Shown in pieces: positions 1-10,808 of a stretch of DNA of 64,000 bases (position 1 is the stretch's first letter; each line of letters starts with the position of its first letter). The stretch covers positions 23,595,212-23,659,211 of the forward strand of contig JAJLRJ010000011.1 in assembly GCA_024195265.1 (NCBI GenBank), given 5' to 3'. The position numbers were made by a program, and so were the translations under genes. Source of the DNA: Dendrophyllia cribrosa. Lineage: Eukaryota > Cnidaria > Anthozoa > Scleractinia > Dendrophylliidae. The notes under the pieces are model-generated. The model searched no databases. It had not been told where the DNA came from and worked only from the letters and a program-made list of their open reading frames with translations.

Positions 1-49
1 GCAGCGGGGATCCGAAATCCTGAACTGGTTTAAGCTCATCATCGGGGGA

Positions 50-620
50 GGCATAGGTTGCCTAGAAATTTCGGTGACTCGAGAACGGCTAATGTGGCCT
101 TTCCATCCATCTAAGATTTTCGGAGGTTTTTTAATTACCTTTCCTACGATTTTCGAAAGTCGAAATTTTTAACCTTGATCCTGGAATTTTCTGGAATTAT
201 GACCAGTTTAGCCCTAGCATTTTCTACACGTACTAGCACTTTCTTTGCTTTCTTTGTAGAATTTAGGCTGTAACAGCGAGCGTTTCCATTGCTAACGTGG
301 GTGGGATTCTTTCTGTTTTTGGTTTGTAACGGAAACAAAAAGAAAAATCTTAAATAAACTACTGCGGTATTAAACGCCTAGAATTTTCGAAAGAGATGTC
401 CATGGCCCTAGAACATTCGATGACGCCATTACAATCCCTAGATTTTTCGAAAAACCCGCTTATTTTCTTCAACCGAAAAAAAAAGGTCCCTAAAATTTTC
501 GGCTGCCAGATTGGATTACTAGATAGCCTCGCATTAAAATGTAAAATGAAAATGCTTTTAATTACCTTTCCCGAAATCACCGAAACAAATACTAAGCAGT
601 TTTGGGTTTTGAGAGTTTTT
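50..620 (+). repeat. Region with recurring CCTAGAATTTTCGAAA-like motif
   Basis: At least seven copies of a (C)CTA(G/A)A(A/T)TTTTCGAAA-like motif occur, and TTAATTACCTTTCC occurs at about 132 and 557. Looks like an internally repetitive non-coding element; the ORFs across it are not credible. Confidence 0.5.
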
Positions 621-1531
621 TTATATTTGATTGACATGGCAGCCGCGATCGGAACAATTCACGAGTGTGTGAACAGACAGACCCCAACACGGAGGGGCCA
701 AACCACGTTTCCAAGGGATCGTTAAAGGGGTGGCAGAATTTGGTCATTTTAGCATAACTTTAATTTATTGAGGATTTCGTTACCTAACCCTGCGGGTGAA
801 CAGCGGTCGGGCGCTAAATTATTTGACACTAAAATTGACAGGAGATATCAAGTGACGTCACAGATGATGGCGTCATTTCTAATTTCCAACTTTAATGTCC
901 AACTAGCGTTTTAGAAAAAGGATAAAAGAAGAAGTTAAAAACCTGAAAACCGTTTGTCGATACCAAAAATATAAATGATCATTGTGACATTTTGAAGAAT
1001 TCTTTGCCCAGACAAGAGTGTCCCCCTCCCCCCATGGTAAATATATCATAATTTAGGTTGCCGTTTGGAAGCCAGTATTTCTAATCATTTTGCAGATTGA
1101 TTGTCCTAGATGAATAGATCAAGAGTAATTGAAAAAAATCAGAATAATAGTTTTTCCAACCATAGTTGACACCAAAAGCCTAGTTTTGTGGCGTCATAAA
1201 ATGTGACGTTACAATTTTGTCTTAGCTTAAGTTATAGTTTTGGAGGAGAAAATCAAAAATCTAAAATCATACGTCGATTACTTTTTTTCAGCACTGAGCA
1301 CTTTACTTTTACGTTTACCAAATTCTAAGCTTTGTTTGAAAAAAGAAGATTTGATTTTACATGCCAGAATATATGGTTCTTGGGGACAATGAAATTTCTT
1401 CAAATTGTTATAACTCAGATATTTGAAATCACGACGCTGTTTCGGGGCTGGGAGTGGAGCGGGGAATGAGGCGGGTAAGTTTAAACCCTCTATAGAGGAC
1501 AGTAAATAAATACGTAACTGACGAATTAAGT
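621..1531. other. No gene recognised
   Basis: AT-rich unique-looking sequence. No splice-consistent coding block or repeat family identified. Confidence 0.5.
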
Positions 1532-1744
1532 TTTAACCCTTTAAGCCCCAATATCAAAATTTAAATTCTCATTTCTAGTCCTATACATTTCCTATAGAAG
1601 TAGTAGGGAGAAATTGTTTGGATATCAAGATAATTCATCTTGTGTGATCATGTCCTTAATTCTCATGACCTTTTTGATTGATAAGGCATTGATATTACAA
1701 GGAGAAATTTGATGCTGATCACTCTTGGGGCTTAAAGGGTTAAA
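1532..1744 (+). mobile_element. MITE with TTTAACCCTTTAAGCCCC inverted termini
   Basis: Exact 18-base inverted repeats at both ends of a 213-bp non-coding element. Confidence 0.85.
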
Positions 1745-2545
1745 CAACCGACAGTGTCCTGACTTTTATTTGAAAATTACAAAGTGCCACACAAATAACA
1801 CAAATTGTGCAGTCCACGCATTGAGGGTCGAGCTTTCCAACGGAGGAAGGTCTGCACCTGAAAAAAAAGAATATAAACGTTCTGCTAAACCTAGTGTTTC
1901 CACATACCGTAATGATTTGAATTTTTTTTATTTTAGTTTTATTTTACAGGGCCTACACTGATAACAGTTGTATAACTGAAGTGGCTACCCTGTTTAAATA
2001 TTTGTTGAATTTATTTATTTCGCATTCTCCTTCCAATAAGCCCCCACCACCCCACCAATGAGTATAATTTGTGGTGAGCCACTTATTCCAATAATAATAG
2101 TGCTCCATTCATTCCATCACCCGGGGGCCATCACAAGTTCAACCGCTGTCATTGAGCTTCCTTTAATAGGCCATATTACCGAGTTAACTACAAATATTGT
2201 TTCGACAGTTGCTTCCGTATTATGCAGAGTACAACTCGACCCTCCCAGTCAAGTTCCTTTTTTTTGAAATAGCGAAATAGATTCCGACAAATTGCGAACC
2301 ATGGTTACCGTTATTCTGTCTATGCGAATTGTACATTTTCTGTTTTTGTTCATTAAAGCGCTTTTCCACGCTCACATGTTATTTTTTAAGAATATAAAAT
2401 AAGCGCCCCTCTCCAGTAACTGCTCTCCCTTGAGCTCCCGAAAGTAAATAATGGTACAGGGCGCTAAATCGAATCATAACCGTAATGCCACTACAAGGTG
2501 CCCGAGCTAACTTTCAACATCAACATTCAAACTTCTAAACTTTGA

Positions 2546-3210
2546 CGTTTCCTAAAATTTATCTGGCAACAATTTGATATGACAATTTATTGATCACGTG
2601 ACTTAATGTTTTCATAGCAACAAGATTTTGACAGCCATGTTTTTTGTAATTTGCATATTTTTACCTTTGAATGAAGAAAAACAAGTCTGCCCAAGCCCCG
2701 TTCAGATTTTTTAAAACGCAGTTTTTGCTATAGTGGGGCACTATTGTGGAATAATCTTCCACAGAATGTCAGAGCTATTAGATCTTATAAAAAGTTTAAT
2801 AACAAATTAAATCAATCGCCTTATGTCCACCTCGTACTCCCACACGGCAAACATGTAAACCAGTTTTTATTTTGCTTTGTGACTGATGTTTTTACCGTGT
2901 TTAAATAAAGGTATGTATGTTTATTGGTATAACTTTTACATTTTACGTCATTTAGCGTTTATTTATTGGTTTTGATTAATTTTGAGTCAATTTGGACGTT
3001 TTTTTTTTAGAGGTTTTAAAAAATTTCAGAAACCCAAGATGGCGCCGTATAACTAATTACCTAATAACTACGTCAAATGACGTCATCGTTCCATTGTGCG
3101 GACCGCAAAGAAGACAGTTTTGGACGTACTATGTACCCTCTAGGTTTCATTAATATTCTTGCCCCCCCCCCCCTCCCGCCCAGGAACTCAAAAAAGCCCA
3201 GGCATAATCG
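2546..3210 (-). repeat. Dispersed repeat, copy 1 (interrupted by a LINE fragment)
   Basis: Reverse complement of the repeat at 62336-62840: shares CCTAGAGGGTACATAGTACG, GTCCGCACAATGGAACGATG and GCGCCATCTTGGxTTTCTGAA-like blocks. It ends just upstream of the stop codon of the Cys-module gene. Confidence 0.8.
2684..2920 (+). mobile_element. Short 3' end of a non-LTR retrotransposon inserted in a dispersed repeat
   Basis: One frame reads LPKPRSDFLKRSFCYSGALL, then WNNLPQNVRAIRSYKKFNNK, the same C-terminal motif as LPKPKTNFMKRSFSYRGA in the element at 62.8-63.9 kb. It ends in AAATAAAGGTATGTATGT. The host repeat resumes at TTTATTGGTATAAC; the copy at 62.7 kb is uninterrupted at this point. Confidence 0.75.
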
Positions 3211-3279
3211 GGCTAAGCTCCGTCCAACTTTCTCCGTCATACGCACCTTACACTTCGTTTCACTGGTTGAAAGATCACT

Positions 3280-6200
3280 TCACTCGCTGCAGCAATGTGA
3301 ACAGTCGTCATTTCCAAACATGTTGCAATTCCCTAGACAACCGTTACAAACTTCGTCATCATCATCGCAACAAGCATCGTCTTGAGCCATCGATAGCTTT
3401 CTCTTAGCTGTTCCACTGCAGCAATGGGAGCAATCGTCATTTCCAAACAGATTGCAATTCCCTAGACAACCGTTACAAACTTCGTCATCATCATCGCAAC
3501 AAGCATCGTCTTGAGCCATCGATAGCTCTCTCTTTGCTGTTCCACTACAGCAATGGGAGCAATCGTCATTTCCAAACAGATTGCAATTCCCTAGACAACC
3601 GTTGCAAACTTCGTCATCATCATCGCAACAAGCATCGTCTTGAGCCATCGATAGCTCTCTCTTTGCTGTTCCACTGCAGCAATGGGAGCAATCGTCATTG
3701 CCAAACAGATTGCAATTCCCTAGACAACCGTTGCAAACTTCGTCATCATCATCGCAACAAGCATCGTCTTGAACTTGGTCATCAAAAATCGTATCCAGTG
3801 GGGCCATTGCTGTAGATAAAAAAAAAAATATAGCACATATTTAACCCAGTCCAGGCCCAGTCACTCCTAAGTGCACTAGACAGTGGGACAATGTCCGGGC
3901 TGATAAATTGTGTTTTCAGGATTATGGCTAGGAGCTAGCGTTAACGGAAGATTTTGTGATACATTTTAGAATAAAAATTAGCGATATTAAATATAAAAAC
4001 ATAACGTTTTGACGACAACTTGTCGTCATTATCAATGATAATTATTGCAAGATAGGTGGCGATATATATAAGGAGGAATGTGTGAAAATACGTTCTTGAA
4101 ATAACTAGGTGTGAAAACAAAGAAATGCGCATAATCAAGTAAAAGGTTTCGCTGGAATGGGCTTTGTCCTCGTCGGTACCGGTTCACAAGGGATTTCACA
4201 TTGTATCACTGGCCTTTTGTTTATAGAGACTGGCTGCGGTCACATCTACGACGTAACTAAAGTTTAACTTAAGTTAGTCTCAAGTTACGTGACGTCATAC
4301 CTAACTGTAGTTAGTGCTTTCGGTCGACTTTGCAGTCGCACCACGCAGTTAACTACAGTTAGTTCTAATTAGCCTATGGATGACGTCAGAATTAAAAGAG
4401 GTTCGTGACGGCCCTTATTGTTGATCCGTGCAATGTCAACATGGTTGACCGACGTAAAGTGTGTCTAGTTTTTCTTCTTATTTATTTTTTTCGTGCGGCA
4501 AACCGTCGGAGAAAAATTAGAAATAAGCTGAGAATTTTAACGGATGCTCGACGCCGGGTACACGTGTTGCTACCTTGTTGTATGTAAATTTTTTGTTTGT
4601 TGTTTTTGGATTCCCCCTCGCTTCACGCTTGGTTTTTATTTTGCATATTTATATATGCTCATCTCGCACGTGCGAAAAGAATTGCTACATTCTGATTGGT
4701 TGTTTGTTTGTAAACTTAAGACTAATCCATGAACCCTGCTTGGGTATAACTATAGTTAGTCTGTATTGTTTTGGATCACTGAGGCGTCAATTTTCTAACT
4801 ATAGTTAGAGCGAACAGAGGAGCGGTCACACTACCGAAATAGCTAACTATAGTTATCCCCGTCTTAACTATAGTTAGTAGCCCAGATGTGACCGCAGCCA
4901 CTATTATGTCTGTGTAGTGTATTGTTTAGTCTTTTGTTTTTGTCCTTCTGTACCGCCGACACCAGGACAGAACACTGGAATGGAGTCTGTTTGAGTGTCC
5001 AAAGTCGGTCTCTTTTTCTTTATCAGGAGCATCTTGTAAGCAAGGCTCAAACTGGTCTGGTTTTGATTGTTACTCTTTCAGGTGTTTCCCGATCGCAGAG
5101 TATTTATGTTCATAGCCTACTAATTCGCATCGCACGAATTATATTTAAAATTCATAAACAAAGCATCGTTGGTTGACCAAGGAGGGCTTTGTTTCTATAA
5201 CTTTCAGGTCTTCTGAAATTTTCTTGTTTGTCGGAATACCGGTAATAACTCACGGTCACGCTAACTTGTATTGTAAAATATACTGGCGTTAAGCTTGTTT
5301 TATTTATTATCTTGGAATAGGAAGAATGACAGTTTAGTTGATTTCTTGACCGCCTCTCACAAAATCAAATTTGATTAATTGTAATCCACTTCTATCCTTG
5401 CAATCCTGCTCTTAATCCCTAAACTACTGTCTTTTCTTTTGCTCAAATGAATCTTTTTATCCAATTAAGTTGTATATTTGATGGCATTTAACGATGTAAC
5501 ATGAAAATAACTGTAGTAGCAGAAATCCTACATCACAAATAACTGGCTAAATAATTTAAGAGATAAGGAATAACTGTGGAGATGCTTAAGTGGAAACTAC
5601 TAGTTATAGAACAAGACCACCCCTCCCCCCCACCCCCCCTTTTTAGGTTAACCATGCCCTGACTTTTACTTCATTTCAGCAAACAAACTGCCTCATGATC
5701 AGTAGTTTTTATTTAAATCGTCAGCGTTACAACCATGTCAGGACTTAAAGATTGACCCAGCAGAAAACAAGAGTTTTTTTGCGCTGTAGACCACACGTTT
5801 ATTATAGCACTATGCTTATTGTTATATTGAAGAAACCTCAAACCTTGTAGTTGTCTAGTCAGTAGAGAACGGTTCATACGTATTTAGCGGTTATGTATTT
5901 TGAAAAAGAGAGCCCGCTTATGCAATGTAAATCTACAACAGTTGTGCGTAATGAAACCACAAATGCCTCCAGTAGCAAAACTGGAAATTAAACTTGCTAA
6001 GTAACTGACAAATACAATTTTAGTGGAGAGAACATTACTTGAGTGAGCTTTGTGATCCTCGCAGTGTGCTCTCAATTTAAGCAGTTGAAAAAGCAACCTG
6101 AAAAAAATTCAGGCTTGAACGGGACATTACTTGTTACATGAATTTCTCTCGTGCATGTTTTCATTGCAAGCTGCAGTTTCAATTTAACCATTGTATGATC

Positions 6201-6373
6201 ATTTTAACTAGGGGTATAGTTGGTATGCTGGCGGTAAGACATTCTTGGTACTAGCTTTCTATGACAGTGAGCGTTTAATTTAAATCATTTTACCTACCTT
6301 TTCGGTTATAAAAACGTGACACTGCAGAAACGATCAGAAGAGAAAATACCAGGAAGCAGACGACTGACTTCAT
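3280..6373 (-). CDS. Secreted precursor with four tandem 8-Cys modules and Lys-Arg cleavage sites
   Basis: Two coding exons, 6373-6298 and 3809-3280, join in phase (1 nt + 2 nt) to give about 201 residues. The first exon encodes MKSVVCFLVFSLLIVSAVS, a typical signal peptide, and ends at a donor GTAGGT. The second starts after a T-rich tract and CTACAG. It holds four modules (3768-3640, 3639-3511, 3510-3382, 3381-3283), 43 residues per period. Each has the pattern C-C-x6-C-x2-C-x3-C-x7-C-x2-C-C in a very acidic background. Modules 1-3 end in GTAKR followed by a six-residue spacer; the last stops after the final Cys-Cys-Ser-Glu. This layout (seen) is what is known of secreted multi-peptide precursors cut at dibasic sites (inference here). 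I do not recognise the Cys pattern; it is not the ShK pattern. A venom, defence, signalling or metal-binding peptide are all possible. An untranslated exon ends at 7491. Further small exons inside the intron cannot be excluded. Confidence 0.75.
3283..3768 (-). repeat. Four 129-bp coding tandem repeats
   Basis: The four modules are nearly identical at DNA level as well as protein level. Visible differences are few: Leu to Met in the fourth module, Lys for Glu after the third Lys-Arg site, and a few third-base changes. Near identity suggests recent duplication or gene conversion. Confidence 0.9.
4231..4900 (+). mobile_element. DNA transposon remnant with TGGCTGCGGTCACATCT ends
   Basis: A 17-base terminal inverted repeat is exact at both ends. 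Subterminal TAACTATAGTTA palindromes recur at the right side (about 4746, 4796, 4841, 4866) with diverged AACT(G/A)TAGTTAG at the left. No transposase ORF recognised in the 670 bases. It lies in the intron of the Cys-module gene. Confidence 0.7.
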
Positions 6374-6649
6374 TGCCAACGATGAAATAAACGGCAAAAC
6401 GATCAAGGTGAATCTAAAGGGTAAATTTAGCAAGAACAATACAATAAGTAACAGATTACCACCGATGAACCCGTCCGATTCGCGACCGTTTGGACTTGAA
6501 TATGATTTAATTGATTTAATTAAGTCCTATTTACTAAAATACGGGCGCGCTTTTCAGTTAATTTAGTTCTTAACGGTCATTCCGCAAAAATTACATTCCG
6601 CATAATTATGCCATTCGGCAAGTCATGCTACATGCCATTCCACAAACTC

Positions 6650-7655
6650 ATTCCTCTTTTTGCAGGTTTTACCCTCACCGAAAACAAAGTTGCGTAATGT
6701 TTACACATTAATAAAAGTTAAAATCTACCGTTTACAAGCAGAGTAAGTTTGGCTGGGCTGAGTGATTCACTACTAATTGGTGTTCAATGCTTGTGCTTCG
6801 AGATGTGCATGGATTTTGGCGCGCATTTAATTTGGCATGACCAAAGCCTTGTTTTCTTACCATGAACTGGCTTGACTACGAGTGGTCCCTCTTTTTTCCT
6901 CAGGGAGAAAGGGGTGATTTTCACGCGCGCTCGCATTTCGCTCTCTCTACTATCCCTGAGAAAAAAGGAGGGACTACTCGTAGTCTATGAACTGGCCGGC
7001 CGGGTCCCGTCAATTAATTGGTAAATATATGGAACTGATCATCCCTCATCGATCAATTCGTAGATAGCATGCAACATTTTGATTGACTTGTAGGAACAGC
7101 TCTTGAAGGTCTATTTTGTTAACGAACTGACCGGTCTGGACAGCCAGTTATAAGCCCGTGGTAAGCGTCCTTTTATTTCACATTTTATATCGAAAAGGGA
7201 ACACGAAGTTGAACGAGGAAACAAAGTTGTGTAAGTTGTTCACATACTGGAAAAACACGTATAATCTACCGTTTATAACAAGCAGAGTAGGTTAGGCAGA
7301 GTGATTCACTGTTAATTTAATTGGCGTCCAATTCTTTCTTCAACGTGTGTAATGATTAGGCATTTTGTTCTTCGCACGCAAAATTTGATAGTTCAAAGAT
7401 AAATTCGTCGTAACTTTAACTTTTTTACTTAGAACGTACTGCTTGAAACCTAACGGTTTACGTTACACCTGGTTTTCTTATCTTACTTACCTTGACTTCT
7501 CACACACGGTGTTTCCCAACTGTGGACTTGCTTGAAAATGCGTCAGTTGTCTTGGACGCAGAGATGTGTAAAGTATGAATGTCAGTTATATTTGCAATTT
7601 ATCCAATGACAGTCCTGGAGTTAGCTGTTTAATCACGTGATAAACATTTTAAACT
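6650..7655 (-). repeat. Segment duplicated in inverse orientation at 40255-40935
   Basis: Read on the minus strand, this segment aligns by eye with 40255-40935 plus. The shared order is CACGTG block, untranslated exon, donor, then an intron piece containing two tandem copies (about 7400-7190 and 6850-6650) of a roughly 180-base unit with AATCACTCTGCCTAAC-like and TACTCTGCTTGT motifs. The plus-strand locus also has two copies of that unit. Confidence 0.75.
7491..7655 (-). promoter_or_regulatory. Putative promoter and 5' untranslated exon of the Cys-module precursor gene
   Basis: On the minus strand a segment ending GAGAAGTCAAG is followed by a strong donor GTAAGTAAG at 7490. The segment and about 100 bases upstream, including a CACGTG at 7634-7639, match the region ahead of the three-finger gene at 40267-40422 on the plus strand. 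Conservation across two loci, a shared splice donor position and downstream signal-peptide exons suggest promoter plus first exon. The transcription start is not visible. Confidence 0.55.
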
Positions 7656-8218
7656 TTGTAATGATGCCAGTATTCTGGCCGTCTTGAAAAGACCAGAGGT
7701 CCGTTGGGAGACGGGATTACTTGTGTCACAACAAAGCACCTAATGAAAAGCACTGAATAGATAATGTCCTTCGGATCTCGAATATTTGAATACGAATCCT
7801 TGAGCATTTTGTGCTCAATCCCAGTTAGCAGTGTAGCAGCTAACTATATGGCGCATCAATTCCGCTCCAATTACAGAATACAGGGCCACGTTTGAAGGTC
7901 TATGTATTTGATGGCTCGTTGGGCTCGTTTGGCAGGGCAAGGCAATTATTTATCAAACGAGCCAAATGAGCCAGCTCCTGGTATAAGGTATAACAAGTGG
8001 CGCTGTATTATGTTGTTTAGCCTCCAGGGAGCAACCATACAATTGCCATCAAATTAAACCGCAATGTTCAACAATGCACTGATGCAATAAAGACTGAGTA
8101 AAAGCCTCCATGACTAAAATAGACCCGAAATAGATTACAACAAACACATTCAAGATTAATTTTGGCTAGTACTGCTCTGACACAAACTAAGTTTACTTAG
8201 TATTCGTTTCACGTACGT
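7656..8218. other. No gene recognised
   Basis: Short imperfect inverted repeat GGCTCGTTTGG / CAAACGAGCC at 7917-7973; otherwise nothing supportable. Confidence 0.5.
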
Positions 8219-8497
8219 TCAGAACTCAGTAATTCCGTTGAATTTTCGCAAAAAGCTCCGCAAGGGGGGCACCACGTTGGCACTTTGAGCATCGGAGACG
8301 CGAAAATTGCGGTGAAGTAATAGTTCAAAAACGAGTGTGAGTTTTTCATCAGGAGTTCCAAACACCGAGAAAGAGATGAAAGCATGACGCCGAAGGCGGA
8401 GTGCTTTTATTGTTTCGAGGTGTTTAGAACCCTTGATGAAAAACGAAGCACGCGTTTTTGATATTTTTTGATATCTCAAACGTGCATAAAAATACAA
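8219..8497 (+). repeat. Foldback repeat related to 12120-12290
   Basis: Contains TTCAAAAACGAGTGTGAG, a TCATCAGGAGTTCCAAACACC arm and a GGTGTTTAGAACCCTTGATG arm. The open frame on the minus strand is the foldback read through. Confidence 0.55.
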
Positions 8498-8678
8498 TGC
8501 AATAAAGAAAATGTATCCTCTGTGTCATTAGCACCGTTTGTTTTAATGAGAAACAGAGAGTGCATTCTTTTGCATTTTTCAAAACTCTCTTCCTGCATAC
8601 ATTTGTAGAGTTTGAAAGTTGTTTGCCTCTTGTTAGCGGTTATTCATTGTAGTTGATGCATGATGGCAGAGATCAAGG

Positions 8679-8872
8679 ATGGCGGAGCGATTCGTTTTTG
8701 CCGCAGCATCTCTGAACGACTGGCTCGTGAAGTTTGTCATGGAAGTAGTTGAAGAGTCGAGTGAAAGGTATCCACTCAGAACTGTGTACGGGATAGTACG
8801 TGGTCTGAAGCGTCATTTGGAAGACAAAAATGGCGTCGAGGCATTGAATCCACTTGATGCTCAGGATAAAAG
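8679..8872 (+). CDS. DUF3504 (QRICH1/ZMYM2-like) domain fragment, possible exon
   Basis: The translation contains LNDWLVKFVMEV, then YPLRTVYGIVRGLKRHL and NPLDAQDKR. These match what I know of the DUF3504 domain found in QRICH1, ZMYM2-4 and KCTD1 and related to Crypton tyrosine recombinases (LxxWLxKFVxEV, YPxxTLYxIVxGLQRHLR). The ORF ends at a possible donor AAAAG/GTATCGG (8872/8873). The true start could be an acceptor at 8706 rather than the ATG. Only about 60 residues of the domain are present and no companion exons were found, so this may be one exon of a larger gene or a transposon-derived relic. Confidence 0.5.
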
Positions 8873-8936
8873 GTATCGGAAATTAAACAAAGTTTTGTTT
8901 GCTTGTTTGGTATTATTTCTTTCGGGAACATTTTAA

Positions 8937-10722
8937 ATTATTATTAAAGTAACATGCCCTTTTTGTTTGATTCATTAGGTTTGGGATCTTTCGATGTGCT
9001 TTAGAGTGAAAATTTTCAGGTTGCTAATTAAAATTCAAGCGTCTTGATCAGTTTTTAAACTATAAAATCGAAGATGTCTTGATCTGTATTTTCACTGGGT
9101 ATCAAGATACATGCACCAGACAGAAGTGGAATACTCCGATTGGCTAATAACCTTTTCATAAGTAATAAGTTTGAGAAGCTGCGAGGAAAGAATTCCATAC
9201 TGTTTTTGATACTACGATATACTACGATCAATAAACTATTAAAAAAAACGGAGCTGTGAAAGTAGCGGCTCAGCTGTAAGCAACCACGATGGCGGCGGCA
9301 GCGAAAACAGCATAAAACAATTTGTAGTTTTACATTAACCCTCGGACGTACACGCAAACTTATACCCCCACCGTGGTACAAGGGAGGGAGAGGGGTAACC
9401 CCCCCCCCCCCCCCCCCTTCGGTTTTTGCGATGTTGCAATATTTCGTCTCCCCGCACTTTTTTTGCTCGCTTTTCTTCGCGCCTTCCGCAACTATTCGCG
9501 CTTTCCCCACTATCTGAACGCCTGGAACAGGCTACATACCATGTTAGAAATAGCTTTGTATTATGTATACTTTAGATTTTTGAATTTTTATGACGTCATG
9601 TGCAAACCCCCAATTCAAGCGCCTCTCGCGCTCTTGGAAAGGAAACGACTGCTTCCGGCAGTCCAGGTTCTACATGTCATCCATTACTCTTTTTGAAGAG
9701 TGTTTGGGTTCTTCAACCTCGTCCCCTCCGCATTCAAAATGGCGGGCCAAGAAACCTGCCAAAATACCGCAAAGATCTAGGAGTATTTTGTAGGGTAATC
9801 AAAGGCTCCTTGCGAGCCAAGTCGTGAATATGAAACAACCATCGGACCTTTTCCTACCCTACACAAGGTGGGTCCTGTTAGATTGTACATGTACATGTTA
9901 TGACTACTTCCCTTGTGTTGCAGATCCACGTACCAATATCTTTTACTAAAGAAGGAACTCTAAAACCTTAATGTGTAGCTGAGGGAGTCCTGGGTTATTC
10001 TCCAGAGCGTATAATAAACACGTGGCAGGTAAAATCCACTGTGATTTTTATCAACAATGCTTTAAAGATGAATTGCAGTCCGTACTTTTTTACGTACTGT
10101 GCAATCTCCGCTCGGCAATGTTTGTCAGCCTCACACGAAGGAATGTGTTTACCAGCGAAAATGAAAATTACGGGACAAACTTACCTTTTCCTTCATTATT
10201 AATGTCAGATATCCTTGCCAAACAACAATAACAAAAGAACCCCAACGTTTTCCCAAACCGACATTTCATTTCGTCGAACATTCGTAAACACAACGACCGT
10301 AATGGCGGACTTGGTTTACTCTCATCAGCTACCTTATTTACTCCATGTATGCTATTACCGAAGTGTAACATATGAACAATTTAATATAAAGTTTACGATG
10401 AGCGAGTGACTTTTCTCCAGTTACCGCGATAAGTCGTATTCACGACTTAAAAATGAAATGTCTACGTTTCGTTTGAACAACGGATTCAGATTATCAGAAA
10501 ACACACACGGTTTCATATCGCTGTAAAATGATAACCTCCGAAAACGCCATTTCACTGTGTGTCACATGAGAACATTCTCCACAATTCTTGGAGTATTTTG
10601 CCAGCCCCGTCCAATGGGGTCAGCATAAGGTAACACGGGGTGAAGTAAGTCGGACACCTTATTGAGAATTATACAACGTAATGTCGACACTTGGAATTTT
10701 ATTTTCAATAAATGTTTAAGTG
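8937..10722. other. No gene recognised
   Basis: Poly-C at about 9400-9418 and a GCCTGGAACAGGCTAC block at about 9520 that recurs diverged at 33490. The ORFs here are Pro/Gly translations of the C tract or short random frames. Confidence 0.5.
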
Positions 10723-10808
10723 TAAAATCCCCACTCAGGATTGAACCTGTGACCTCAGCTAGCCTTAGGCTTACATAGCCTACCGTACCACTGTACCACC
10801 TAGCTTCT
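10723..10808 (-). repeat. tRNA-derived SINE or tRNA pseudogene
   Basis: Minus strand shows an A-box TGGTACAGTGG (10798-10788) and a B-box GGTTCAATCCT (10747-10737), each matching the RNA polymerase III consensus, about 40 bases apart. The flanks do not pair into a clear acceptor stem, so a tRNA-derived SINE is preferred to a real tRNA. Confidence 0.55.

Noticed and set aside
3534..3815. Plus-strand open frames of 82-102 residues across 3077-3815
   Set aside because: They are antisense readings of the repeated Cys-module exon and repeat the same text with the 129-bp period.
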